From Kitasatospora cineracea (lineage in GTDB: Bacteria; Actinomycetota; Actinomycetes; Streptomycetales; Streptomycetaceae): 64,000 nucleotides of DNA. Location: positions 5,394,001-5,458,000 of the forward strand of contig NZ_RJVJ01000001.1 of assembly GCF_003751605.1 (NCBI RefSeq), given 5' to 3'. Below the pieces are notes generated by a model, which was given only the letters and a program-made list of their open reading frames with translations, was not told the DNA's origin and ran no database searches. Shown here piece after piece: positions 43,756-51,228 of this stretch (positions are counted from its first letter, which is position 1; every line of letters begins with the position of its first letter). Made by a program: the position numbers and the translations under genes.

Positions 43756-45375
43756 TCAGCCCTGGTAGGCCGCGAAGAGCTTCGAGAACTGGTACGGCGT
43801 CTGCGGGACGTTGGTGCACTTGGGCAGCGAGCCGGTGCACGCGTTGGCGTCCCGGGTCATCTCCCAGAAGGCCAGCTCGCCGAGGTGGTTCTGCTGGGCG
43901 AAGGAGACCAGCTGCTGGGCGTCGGTGAGGCCGAACACCTCGGAGGCGGTGTCGTTCTGGCCCAGCATCGGGGTGACGCCGACCTTGGCGTACGCCTGCG
44001 CGTCCGTCAGGTTGGTCCACACCGAGCGGATCTGCGCCTGGGTGGACTGCGCGGACTGGATCGCGTAGGCGCCCATCTTGCCGGCCGGGCTCGGGGCGGC
44101 CCAGTCGCCGAAGTCCATCGCCATCACGTTGACCAGGTCGACCGAGAGGCCGGCGTTCTTGGCGGACTGCAGGATGTAGACGCCGTCCGCGGTGAGGCCG
44201 CTGGGCAGCACCGGCAGGGTCAGGCTGACCTTCAGGTCGCGTCCCTTGGCCCGCTGCGCGGCCTGGACCTGGGCGAGCGCGGCCGAGCGGCGGTCGACCG
44301 AGGCGTGGTCGGTGACGGCGGTGCCCTCGATGTCGAAGTCGACCCGGTCGAGCGCGTAGACGTCCACGACCTTCTGGTACTGCGCGGCCAGCGAGGCCAC
44401 CGTGGTGCAGGACTGGGCGAGTTCGGTGCCGTTGGCGCCGCCGAAGGACGGGCGGACGTCGCCGCCCGCGTCCCGGATCGCGTCCATGTCGGCCTTGTTC
44501 CAGCCGGTGGCCGGGTCGTAGGCGCCGAACCAGCTGGCGGTGCACGGCTGGCTGCCGTTGATGATGAACGCCAGCGAGAACTCCTTGATGCCGCTGGCGG
44601 CGGAGAGCGCGGGCAGGCTGGGCGTCGGGTAGGCGCCGAGGTCCACGTAGGGGGCGGCGGTGCCCGCGCCGGTGCCGGTGCCCGCGGTGGCGGTGACGGC
44701 CGGGGAGGCCGCCGACTCGTTGCCCGCCGCGTCGAAGGCGGTCACGGTGAAGGTGTGGCTGCTGCCCTGGAGCAGGCCGCGGACGGTGGTGGAGGTGCCG
44801 GTCACGGTGGCCACCGGGGTGGTGCCCTCGTACACGTGGTAGCCGGCCACCGCGGTGTTGTCGGTGGAGGCCGTCCAGCCGAGGGTGATGCTGCCCGGGC
44901 CGGTGCCGGTCGAGTGCGGGCTGCCGGGGACGGACGGCGCGACGGTGTCGGCGGGCGCGCCCGCGCACGGCTGGTTGTTGATCGTGCAGTTGACGGGGGC
45001 GCTCTGGGTGGCGCCGGTGGTGACGCCGAAGCCGACTGCGGGGGCGGCGGCGCCGGGGGCGAGCGGGGCGGCCCAGCTCGGCGAGGTCACCGTGTAGTGG
45101 GTGCCGGTCGGCGTGGCGGTCGAGCTCAGGGTGCCGTTCCACAGGCTGGAGACGCTCTCGCCGGTCGGCAGGTCGAAGGAGAGCGACCAGCTGTTGACGG
45201 TGGCGTTGGTGTGGTTGGTCACGGTGTACGTGGCCTGGAATCCGTTCGACCAGCTCTGGGTGACCGCGTAGTCGGCGGTCAGGCCGGAGACGCCGGCCGC
45301 ACCGGCGGCGGTGGCGCCCAGCGGGGCGGCGATCAACGCCGCCGCGGCGGCGAGGGAGAGGGTGACGCGCCTCAT
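43756..45375 (-). CDS. Secreted GH18 chitinase with N-terminal CBM2 and FnIII domains
   Basis: 539 residues from ATG 45375. Signal peptide (1-28), a CBM2-like module (about 30-135; VTQSWSNGFQATYTVTNHT), a fibronectin type III domain (about 145-235) and a GH18 domain (about 245-539) with DRVDFDIEG, the DxDxE motif whose Glu is catalytic. The order CBM2-FnIII-GH18 is that of known Streptomyces chitinases. It is a chitin hydrolase of different architecture from the 39515 enzyme, so the two likely differ in mode of attack. A DasR-like site lies 70 bp upstream. Confidence 0.92.
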   Translation of the reverse strand: MRRVTLSLAAAAALIAAPLGATAAGAAGVSGLTADYAVTQSWSNGFQATYTVTNHTNATVNSWSLSFDLPTGESVSSLWNGTLSSTATPTGTHYTVTSPSWAAPLAPGAAAPAVGFGVTTGATQSAPVNCTINNQPCAGAPADTVAPSVPGSPHSTGTGPGSITLGWTASTDNTAVAGYHVYEGTTPVATVTGTSTTVRGLLQGSSHTFTVTAFDAAGNESAASPAVTATAGTGTGAGTAAPYVDLGAYPTPSLPALSAASGIKEFSLAFIINGSQPCTASWFGAYDPATGWNKADMDAIRDAGGDVRPSFGGANGTELAQSCTTVASLAAQYQKVVDVYALDRVDFDIEGTAVTDHASVDRRSAALAQVQAAQRAKGRDLKVSLTLPVLPSGLTADGVYILQSAKNAGLSVDLVNVMAMDFGDWAAPSPAGKMGAYAIQSAQSTQAQIRSVWTNLTDAQAYAKVGVTPMLGQNDTASEVFGLTDAQQLVSFAQQNHLGELAFWEMTRDANACTGSLPKCTNVPQTPYQFSKLFAAYQG

Positions 45376-45444
45376 GGGCGAGTCCTCCTTGACGGTGTGG
45401 GGGATGGGTGGGGGCCGGGCACGGAGTGCGTGGGGCGCACTCAA

Positions 45445-45460
45445 GATGGTCCAGACCAAT
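45445..45460. promoter_or_regulatory. DasR-like operator of the second chitinase
   Basis: GATGGTCCAGACCAAT contains TGGTCCAGACC, the core of the classical 12-bp element of Streptomyces chitinase promoters, and matches the dre palindrome apart from four bases. Confidence 0.75.
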
Positions 45461-45593
45461 CCGGGCCGTCAAGGTCAAGTCCTTTGGTTTTGCAAGGAGT
45501 TGACGGTTCAATCAGGAGCAGTTAAGGCATGGGGGAACCATCGGACGACGGAGGGCGCGGCCCCCGAAACGTGGGGGAGGGGACCGCGCCGCC

Positions 45594-45614
45594 CGCCTGA
45601 CCCGAAGTCAGGCG
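45594..45614 (-). terminator. Terminator after the LPMO gene
   Basis: CGCCTGAC / GTCAGGCG, eight perfect pairs and a five-base loop, 12 bases past the stop at 45626. It lies between the LPMO and chitinase genes. Confidence 0.65.
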
Positions 45615-45625
45615 TCCGTGGGCCG

Positions 45626-46546
45626 TCAGGCGGAGACGGCGGTGCCGCGCATCCGGCGGGCCAGGTACGCGCCCGAGGCGGTGGCCGCCAGCAGGCCCGC
45701 GCCGGCCAGGCCGAGCAGCAGGTTGTCCTGGCCGGGCCGGTCCACCGCGACGGTGCCGGAGGAGGCCACCACCGCTTCGGCGGCGGTGAGGTCGCCGCCG
45801 TGGCCGTGGTGCGAGACGGTCGAGCGGGCCGCGCCCGCGTCGAGCTGCGCCTGGGTCGGCGCGGACGGGGTGTTCGCGGCCGGCGGGGCGGCCGCGGCGG
45901 TGGTGGTGGAGCCGAAGTCGAGGTCCGAGCAGCCGTAGAACGCCTCGGGGCTGTCCGAGCGCTGCCACACCATGTAGACCAGCTGCCGGCCGGTGCGCTG
46001 CGGCAGGTTCACGTTGACGTGGTAGTACCCGTTGTCCGAGGTACGGGCGGTGTCGTAGACCGCGACCGGGCTCGCCAGGTCCAGGTCGGACCACTTCAGC
46101 GGCTTGGCGGGGTCGTAGCCGGCCTTGGTCAGGTACAGCTTCATGGTGCCCTGGTGCGGTGCGGTGACCCGGAAGTCGAAGGTCTTCGCGCCGGCCGCCA
46201 CCGAGGTGGCCGGCCAGTCGGTGCGGGCCCAGTCCAGGGCGCGGTACTTGTCGCGGTTGGCCGAGCAGAGGTGGCCGTCCGGGATGATCTGCTGGCTCTG
46301 GCCGTTGGCACTGGCGATGTTGACCTCGTTCCAGTCGTACAGCGGCTGGGTTCCGCTGTCCGCGACGAGGTCCTTGCAGACCTGGGACTTGGGAGTCTCC
46401 GGGCCTTCCGCGTAGCAGGCCGCGATGCGGCTGGGCGGACCGAACATGGCACCGTGCGCGCCGGCGGTGCCGGCGGCGACGGTGGTGGCGACCAGGGCAC
46501 CCGCGCCCACCGCGGAGGCGGCGAGCAGACGGCGGGACCAAGACAT
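45626..46546 (-). CDS. AA10 lytic polysaccharide monooxygenase with C-terminal membrane anchor
   Basis: 306 residues. The signal peptide is cut so that His31 (AGA|HGAMFGPPSR) becomes the N-terminal copper ligand; the second His is in TAPHQGTMKLY. Cys residues support the AA10 chitin-binding fold. After a Thr/Ala/Pro linker and HHGHGG, a single helix (DNLLLGLAGAGLLAATASG) and RRMRG end the protein, so it probably stays attached to the membrane or wall instead of being released. It oxidatively cuts crystalline chitin for the two GH18 enzymes nearby. A DasR-like site lies 128 bp upstream. Confidence 0.9.
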   Translation of the reverse strand: MSWSRRLLAASAVGAGALVATTVAAGTAGAHGAMFGPPSRIAACYAEGPETPKSQVCKDLVADSGTQPLYDWNEVNIASANGQSQQIIPDGHLCSANRDKYRALDWARTDWPATSVAAGAKTFDFRVTAPHQGTMKLYLTKAGYDPAKPLKWSDLDLASPVAVYDTARTSDNGYYHVNVNLPQRTGRQLVYMVWQRSDSPEAFYGCSDLDFGSTTTAAAAPPAANTPSAPTQAQLDAGAARSTVSHHGHGGDLTAAEAVVASSGTVAVDRPGQDNLLLGLAGAGLLAATASGAYLARRMRGTAVSA

Positions 46547-46673
46547 GGTTCTCCTCGGGAAGATCGGGCCGATCGTGGGGGAAAAACGGGCACGTCTGCC
46601 CGCGAGCCACGGGGAGCGACCCCGGGACGGCGTGGTGTGGACCCGGCACACCGCGAGCCGTCCGAAGGCTACG

Positions 46674-46689
46674 ATTGGCCTATACCAAT
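46674..46689. promoter_or_regulatory. DasR-like operator of the LPMO gene
   Basis: ATTGGCCTATACCAAT, a near-palindrome that agrees with the dre consensus at 12 of 16 bases. It stands upstream of the AA10 gene. Confidence 0.6.
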
Positions 46690-46903
46690 TGACAAGTGTC
46701 GGCCAACGGCGAGCAGTTGGCGAATGGCGGCATTCGGCCACCGGCACTGTCCTTCCGGCGAGGCCGACCTGGCGTCACGTCAGGTTCCGGCCGATCGGCC
46801 GCAGCCCCAGAACGGTGGGGAAAACGCTGCTCGCGGGGCGTCGGCCGGGGCGTGTCCGGAGGTGGGCGCGGGGCGTCCGGGGGCGCTTCGGTGCAGGTGA
46901 CGG

Positions 46904-47234
46904 GCGGGAAGGTTAGGCAGAATCCAAGCCGCGGATAATGCTGCGATAAGCCGGACGGCGGTGGGCAGGGCGGGCCGTCGGCTGTGGTGCGCGGTGCGCG
47001 GTGCGTGGGGAGGGCGGCGCGCGGGGGCGGTCGGTGTCGGGGCTCCCGAGGGCCGGCGCCGAGGCGGCCGGGAGCCCGCCGAGTGCGCCCGTCCGGCGTC
47101 CGGTCGGCGTCCGTCCGGCAGGCGGCGCGGTCCCGGTGCGGGGAGTTGCCGACGCTCCGTCAAGTGGGTGCCGCCGTTCGGGGGGTGCCGCGTGGCGGTG
47201 CCGGATCGACCGTTTCTTCTGCCTAACCTCCCGC
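46904..47234. repeat. 331-bp region bounded by 18-bp inverted repeats
   Basis: The left arm (46904-46922) and right arm (47217-47234) are reverse complements of GCGGGA-GGTTAGGCAGAA with one extra base in the left arm; 12 consecutive bases are exact. The right arm ends two bases before the ATG of the LPATG protein. No open frame with coding character lies between, and no target-site duplication was found. In the rest of 46547-47235 I see only the DasR-like site. Confidence 0.6.
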
Positions 47235-47235
47235 T

Positions 47236-48582
47236 ATGCCCGTACGCCCCCTCGCCCTCGCGGCCCTCTCCCTCGGCCTCGCCGCCGCCCCCGTGCTCGC
47301 CCCGGCCCTGCTGTCGCCGACCGCCGCCGCGGCCGGATCCAAGCGGGCCTCGATCGGAAACCCGGTCCAGGGGAACCTCGGCTACAACGCCTTCGTGGAG
47401 CACGACACCACGCTGGGGAGCACCGAGGCCGAAGGGCCGGTCGCCACCGGCGGGAACCTCGCCTTCGGCTCCGGCTACAACGTCAGCCTGCACAACCCCG
47501 GCACCTTCACCGCCCCCGGCGACGACCACCCCGCCGCGCTGGTGGTCGGCGGCCGGATCGACTACGCCGGGAGCTCCCCGGACGGCGTGCTGAAGGTGCT
47601 CAGCAACGGCTACACGAAGATCGGCGACATGACCGGCTCGCTCGCCGTCGACCGGGACGTCAACAACGCCCAGGTCAACACCCAGGTGGTGGCCGCCGGA
47701 ACCGTCCACAACTCGGTGCCGCGGATCGAGATGACGCTGCACCAGCCCACCGCCTCGGTCGGACCGGCCCCCGGCCTGATCGACTTCACCACCGCGTTCG
47801 AGGCCTTCCGCGAACGGGCCCGGGCGATGGCCGGCTGCGCGCAGAACGTCACCCTGCTCGACGACGCCGGCCACCCGCTGCCCGACGGTCCCTACCCGCC
47901 CGGCACCGTCGGCCACCTGACCCTCACCCCGGGCCGCACCAACGTGCTGCACCTGACGGGCCGGCAGATGAACGCCCTCGGCGAGATCAACTTCCACAAC
48001 CAGCCCACCAAGGACACCCCGCTGGTGATCGTCACCGACACCACCGCCGAGAACGGCGTGTTCGACTGGCACAACCCCAACACCGCGGGCATCAGCGGAC
48101 CGCAGGCTCCGTACGTGCTGTGGGACTTCCCCGACGCCACCGACCTCACCATGTCCAGCGGCGACTCCCTCGAAGGCACCATCTACGCGCCCAGCGCCCA
48201 CCTCAAGGACCTCAACGCCTCCAACATCGAGGGCGACGTCATCGCCCGCGCCTACGACGCCGGGCCGCTGGTCCACGGCACGTCGGTGGTCGCCGGGGAG
48301 CTGCACTACTGGCCGTTCGACGCCGCCATCGCCTGCGAGGACACCAGCCCCTCGCCCAGCCCCACCGGCAGCCCGTCGCCCAGCCCCTCGCCCAGCCCCA
48401 CGGGCAGCCCGTCACCCAGCCCCTCGACCACCCTGCCCGCCCCGACCCCCACCGGCCCGGGCGGCGAACTCCCCGCGACCGGCCCCGGCCCCGCCCTCCC
48501 CCTCGCCGCCACTGCCGCCGCCGCCACCCTCACCGCCGGCACCGCCCTCCTGCTGCGCCGCCGCCGGCAACGCAAGCACTGA
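47236..48582 (+). CDS. Choice-of-anchor A surface protein with LPATG sorting signal
   Basis: 448 residues. Signal peptide (about 1-33), a beta-rich choice-of-anchor A type domain (about 40-365; NLGYNAFVEHDT, GPVATGGNLAF, GTIYAPSAHLKDL), a Ser/Pro repeat linker, then GELPATG, a hydrophobic helix and RRRRQRKH: a complete sortase signal. It would be linked to peptidoglycan. Function of the domain is unclear; relatives are surface adhesins. No sortase gene is in the window. Start ATG 47236 is inside the short flank of an inverted repeat. Confidence 0.88.
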   Translation: MPVRPLALAALSLGLAAAPVLAPALLSPTAAAAGSKRASIGNPVQGNLGYNAFVEHDTTLGSTEAEGPVATGGNLAFGSGYNVSLHNPGTFTAPGDDHPAALVVGGRIDYAGSSPDGVLKVLSNGYTKIGDMTGSLAVDRDVNNAQVNTQVVAAGTVHNSVPRIEMTLHQPTASVGPAPGLIDFTTAFEAFRERARAMAGCAQNVTLLDDAGHPLPDGPYPPGTVGHLTLTPGRTNVLHLTGRQMNALGEINFHNQPTKDTPLVIVTDTTAENGVFDWHNPNTAGISGPQAPYVLWDFPDATDLTMSSGDSLEGTIYAPSAHLKDLNASNIEGDVIARAYDAGPLVHGTSVVAGELHYWPFDAAIACEDTSPSPSPTGSPSPSPSPSPTGSPSPSPSTTLPAPTPTGPGGELPATGPGPALPLAATAAAATLTAGTALLLRRRRQRKH

Positions 48583-48601
48583 CCCCCCGCGAAATCCTGA
48601 C

Positions 48602-48639
48602 CCCGACGGCCCGTCACCCCCTGTCGACGGGCCGTCGGG
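48602..48639 (+). terminator. Terminator after the LPATG-protein gene
   Basis: CCCGACGGCCCGTC / GACGGGCCGTCGGG, 14 perfect pairs with a ten-base loop, 20 bases past the stop. Confidence 0.75.
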
Positions 48640-48640
48640 C

Positions 48641-48790
48641 TCACCCCGGCCCGAGCGAGCCGAGCAGCCGAGCGGTGTCCACCCCGAGCTCCGCCGGCGC
48701 CTGCACAACCACCAGCCCCGAACGGCTGTACCCGGAACGACAGCGCACCAGTACGGTCCGTCCGTCAACGCCGGTCGGTGGCAGCGGAGT
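48641..48790 (-). pseudogene. Remnant of a protein-tyrosine-phosphatase-like gene
   Basis: On the minus strand a frame ends at TGA 48641 and reads GRTVLVRCRSGYSRSGLVVV followed by QAPAELGVDTARLLGSLG. CRSGYSRSG is the CX5R phosphatase signature with the usual RSGL context of small actinomycete phosphatases, but no start codon with coding character precedes it, and the C-terminal half of the domain is absent. It overlaps by 26 bases the small gene in another frame. Either a decayed gene or the tail of that gene after a frameshift. Confidence 0.45.
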
Positions 48791-49022
48791 TCCCCGCGGG
48801 TGGTCGGCGGCGGCAGAGCCAGTAGCTGTCGGCGATCGGGACGGCGTGGCGGGTGCCGGTGGGGGAGGTGACGGTGAGGTGGGTGGGGTGGTAGGTGACT
48901 CGGTGGCCGGCGGGGAGGAAGGCCGGGGGGTTCAGGACGGCCTCGAAGTCGGGGCTGACCAGGAAGGTGCTGAGCAGGAGCAGGCGTGGCAGCGGGGTGG
49001 TTCCGTCGAAGAGGAGGCGCAC
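48765..49022 (-). CDS. Small hypothetical protein, possibly truncated
   Basis: 85 residues if started at GTG 49022. Nearly every codon ends in C or G, and the composition is protein-like (VRLLFDGTTPLPRL, YHPTHLTVTSPTGTRHAV), so it is or was coding. No ribosome-binding site precedes the GTG, and the frame stays open upstream through Pro-rich antisense DNA. It resembles nothing I know. Its tail overlaps a phosphatase-like segment in the neighbouring frame, which suggests that one frameshifted gene may lie here. Confidence 0.45.
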   Translation of the reverse strand: MRLLFDGTTPLPRLLLLSTFLVSPDFEAVLNPPAFLPAGHRVTYHPTHLTVTSPTGTRHAVPIADSYWLCRRRPPAGNSAATDRR

Positions 49023-49182
49023 GGGGGAGAGGATGCCGGACGGGAAGGGGCGGGGCGAGGGGTTTTGTCCGGGGGAGGGGTGGGGGTTCGTCGGGTGTTC
49101 ATGGTGGGGGCGGGTTGCGGTGGGGGCTCGTTGGGATGGGGCCGGGAGGTTGGGGGATGCCGTTTTCGCGGCCGTTTCAGCT

Positions 49183-49230
49183 GCTCGACCGCTCGACCGC
49201 TCGACCGCTCGACCGCTTGACCACTCGACC
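49183..49230 (+). repeat. Six tandem octamers GCTCGACC upstream of a secreted protein gene
   Basis: Four perfect GCTCGACC copies, then GCTTGACC and ACTCGACC. The array ends 15 bases before GTG 49246. The 8-base period is not a multiple of three. Confidence 0.95.
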
Positions 49231-49245
49231 CGAGGGACGGAACCC

Positions 49246-50277
49246 GTGACCGAATCGCGCACCCCCGAACGTCGTCGCCGCTTCCTGTCGTCGGCGGCCG
49301 TCGTCCTGTCGGCCCTCGTCGTCGGGGCCCTGACCGCGGCTCCGGCCCCGGCGGCCGGTGCGGTGGCCTGGCCCGGCAGTTCCGCCGTCAGTACTGCGGA
49401 CGGCTCCAACGTGTTCGGCTCCGACCTGTCCGGCCTCTACCAGGAGCGCGGGGTGATGTGGGGCGTGCAGAACTCCGGCAAGCTGTGGCGGCTGGTCCCG
49501 AACGGCTCCGGCGGCTGGAAGCCCGACACCGCCAACGGTTGGGGTTCCGGCAAGTCGCTGCGCTTCACCGGCGGCACCGGCACCCCGGACGACGAGGGCG
49601 TCACCCTGACCGGTGCGGGCTCGGCTGGCGGGGTGTACGTCTCCAGCGAGCGCAACGCGGACTCCTCCTCCACCAGCCGGCTCTCCGTGCTGCGCTACGA
49701 CGTCTCCGGCAGCGGCGGCACGCTGACCGCCACCCGCGAGTGGAACCTCACCGCCGACCTGCCGTCCACCGGCTCCAACCTCGGGCTGGAAGGCGTCACC
49801 TGGGTGCCCGACGGCTACCTGACCGGCGCGGGCTTCAAGGACGCCTCGACCGGCGCCGCCTACGACCCGGGCCGCTACCCGGCGCACACCGGCGGGGTGT
49901 TCTTCGTCGGTGTCGAGGGCAGCGCCAAGGTCTACGGCTACGTGCTGCTGGAGTCCGGGGGCTTCACCAAGGTCGCCACCGTCAGCAGCGGCATGTCCGG
50001 CGTGATGGAGCTGTCCTGGGAGCCGCAGGCGCACCGGATGTGGGTGGTGTGCGACGACAACTGCTCCGGCCAGCTGCGCACCTTCCAGGTCGACGGCAGC
50101 GGCGCGTTCGCCCTCACCGCCGTCTACAACCGCCCCGCCGGGATGGCGAACCTCAACAACGAGGGCTTCACCCTGGCCGGTGCCGACGAGTGCGTGGGCG
50201 GCAGCAAGCCCGTCTACTGGGCGGACGACAGCAACACCGGCAAGCACGCCCTGCGCAAGGGCAGCATCACCTGCTGA
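49246..50277 (+). CDS. Secreted beta-propeller-like protein, function unknown
   Basis: 343 residues from GTG 49246 preceded by GAGGGACGG. Signal peptide with RRRR (1-40, Tat-like RRRRF). The mature part has repeating strands such as GVYVSSERN, LSVLRYDVS, LGLEGVTWVPDGYL, MELSWEPQAHRMWVVCDD and NNEGFTLAG, which fit a propeller of the phytase/esterase-like or SdiA-regulated type. Two Cys near the C-terminus (DDNCSGQ, DECVGGS). I cannot name an activity. An octamer repeat array lies just upstream. It converges on the lipoprotein gene at 50327. Confidence 0.7.
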   Translation: MTESRTPERRRRFLSSAAVVLSALVVGALTAAPAPAAGAVAWPGSSAVSTADGSNVFGSDLSGLYQERGVMWGVQNSGKLWRLVPNGSGGWKPDTANGWGSGKSLRFTGGTGTPDDEGVTLTGAGSAGGVYVSSERNADSSSTSRLSVLRYDVSGSGGTLTATREWNLTADLPSTGSNLGLEGVTWVPDGYLTGAGFKDASTGAAYDPGRYPAHTGGVFFVGVEGSAKVYGYVLLESGGFTKVATVSSGMSGVMELSWEPQAHRMWVVCDDNCSGQLRTFQVDGSGAFALTAVYNRPAGMANLNNEGFTLAGADECVGGSKPVYWADDSNTGKHALRKGSITC

Positions 50278-50326
50278 CGGGGCGCCGGCAGCCCCCGGCC
50301 CCTCCGAGCGGGCGGGGCCGGGGACC

Positions 50327-51073
50327 TCAGGAAGGGGCGGGCAGGTCGGCGTCGGGGGGCGGCGGGACCTCGCGGGGCGGGCCGTACCCGTCCAGGCCCA
50401 GGTAGGTGACGGCCCGGTAGGTGCCGGCCTCGCAGGTCAGGCTCAGTTCGGACAGCCGCCCCCGGTCGTCGACCAGCAGGTCGGTGGTGCACTGCGGGAC
50501 CTGCTGGTCGGCCACCCGACGGCGCAGCACCCCCAGCGCGTCGGAGAGCCGGTCGACCGGCAGCGGCCCGTTCAGGCGGTAGGCCGTGCCGCCGGAACGG
50601 AGCTGCTCCGGGCCCCGGTAGGACGCCGGGTCGGCGGCCAGCAGGGCCAGCGCCAACTGGCGGTGGTCGGCGACCAGGACCTGCCCCTGCCGGGTCTCCC
50701 GGTGCCACTTCCCGCCGTCGAGCTGGGTGTACACGGCGTCCCGGGTCGTCGTGGTGTACACCAGCACGGGCGCGCTCCCGGAGATCATCCACTCCCCGGT
50801 CGCGCCGGTCTGGACGTCCGACACGGTCACCGTGCCCTGGCCCTCGACCGAGGTCCGGTCGTCCGAGGACTTCACCGACAGCGACGCCGAGAACGGCTCC
50901 GCCGGCTCCGTGAGCACCGCCCTGAGCTGCTCGATCTCCTGCGCCCGGTGGTCCGGTGCCGCCGAGTCGGCGCCCAGCGCGGAGCGGACGCCCGAGCACC
51001 CCGTCAGGACGGCCGCCAGCACGACCCCCGCCGCCACCGCGGCGGCCCCGACCGCGCGCTTCGACACCGACAC
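50327..51073 (-). CDS. Lipoprotein (LppX/LprG-like fold possible)
   Basis: 248 residues from GTG 51073; a neighbouring GTG one codon upstream is equally possible. Signal peptide with lipobox VLTGC (about residue 24). The outer domain (about 60-240) begins with EQLRAVLTEPAEPFSASLSV and contains YRGPEQLRSGGTAYRLNGP and TDLLVDDRGRLSELSL, reminiscent of LppX/LprG-type lipid-binding lipoproteins. It probably lies on the outer face of the membrane. Ligand unknown. The M15-like lipoprotein gene lies upstream on the same strand, 155 bp away. Confidence 0.72.
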   Translation of the reverse strand: MSVSKRAVGAAAVAAGVVLAAVLTGCSGVRSALGADSAAPDHRAQEIEQLRAVLTEPAEPFSASLSVKSSDDRTSVEGQGTVTVSDVQTGATGEWMISGSAPVLVYTTTTRDAVYTQLDGGKWHRETRQGQVLVADHRQLALALLAADPASYRGPEQLRSGGTAYRLNGPLPVDRLSDALGVLRRRVADQQVPQCTTDLLVDDRGRLSELSLTCEAGTYRAVTYLGLDGYGPPREVPPPPDADLPAPS

Positions 51074-51228
51074 CACCCCACCCCACCCCCGCACGACACC
51101 CGGGTCCCGCGGACCGACGGGCCGGACGGATCCGAACTCGGAAGACATGACCAGCGGGGCATACATTCTCGCGGCACCCGACGCGAAGGCAAATCATTCG
51201 TGGACGCACCCGCCGGGTTGACGGCCGG

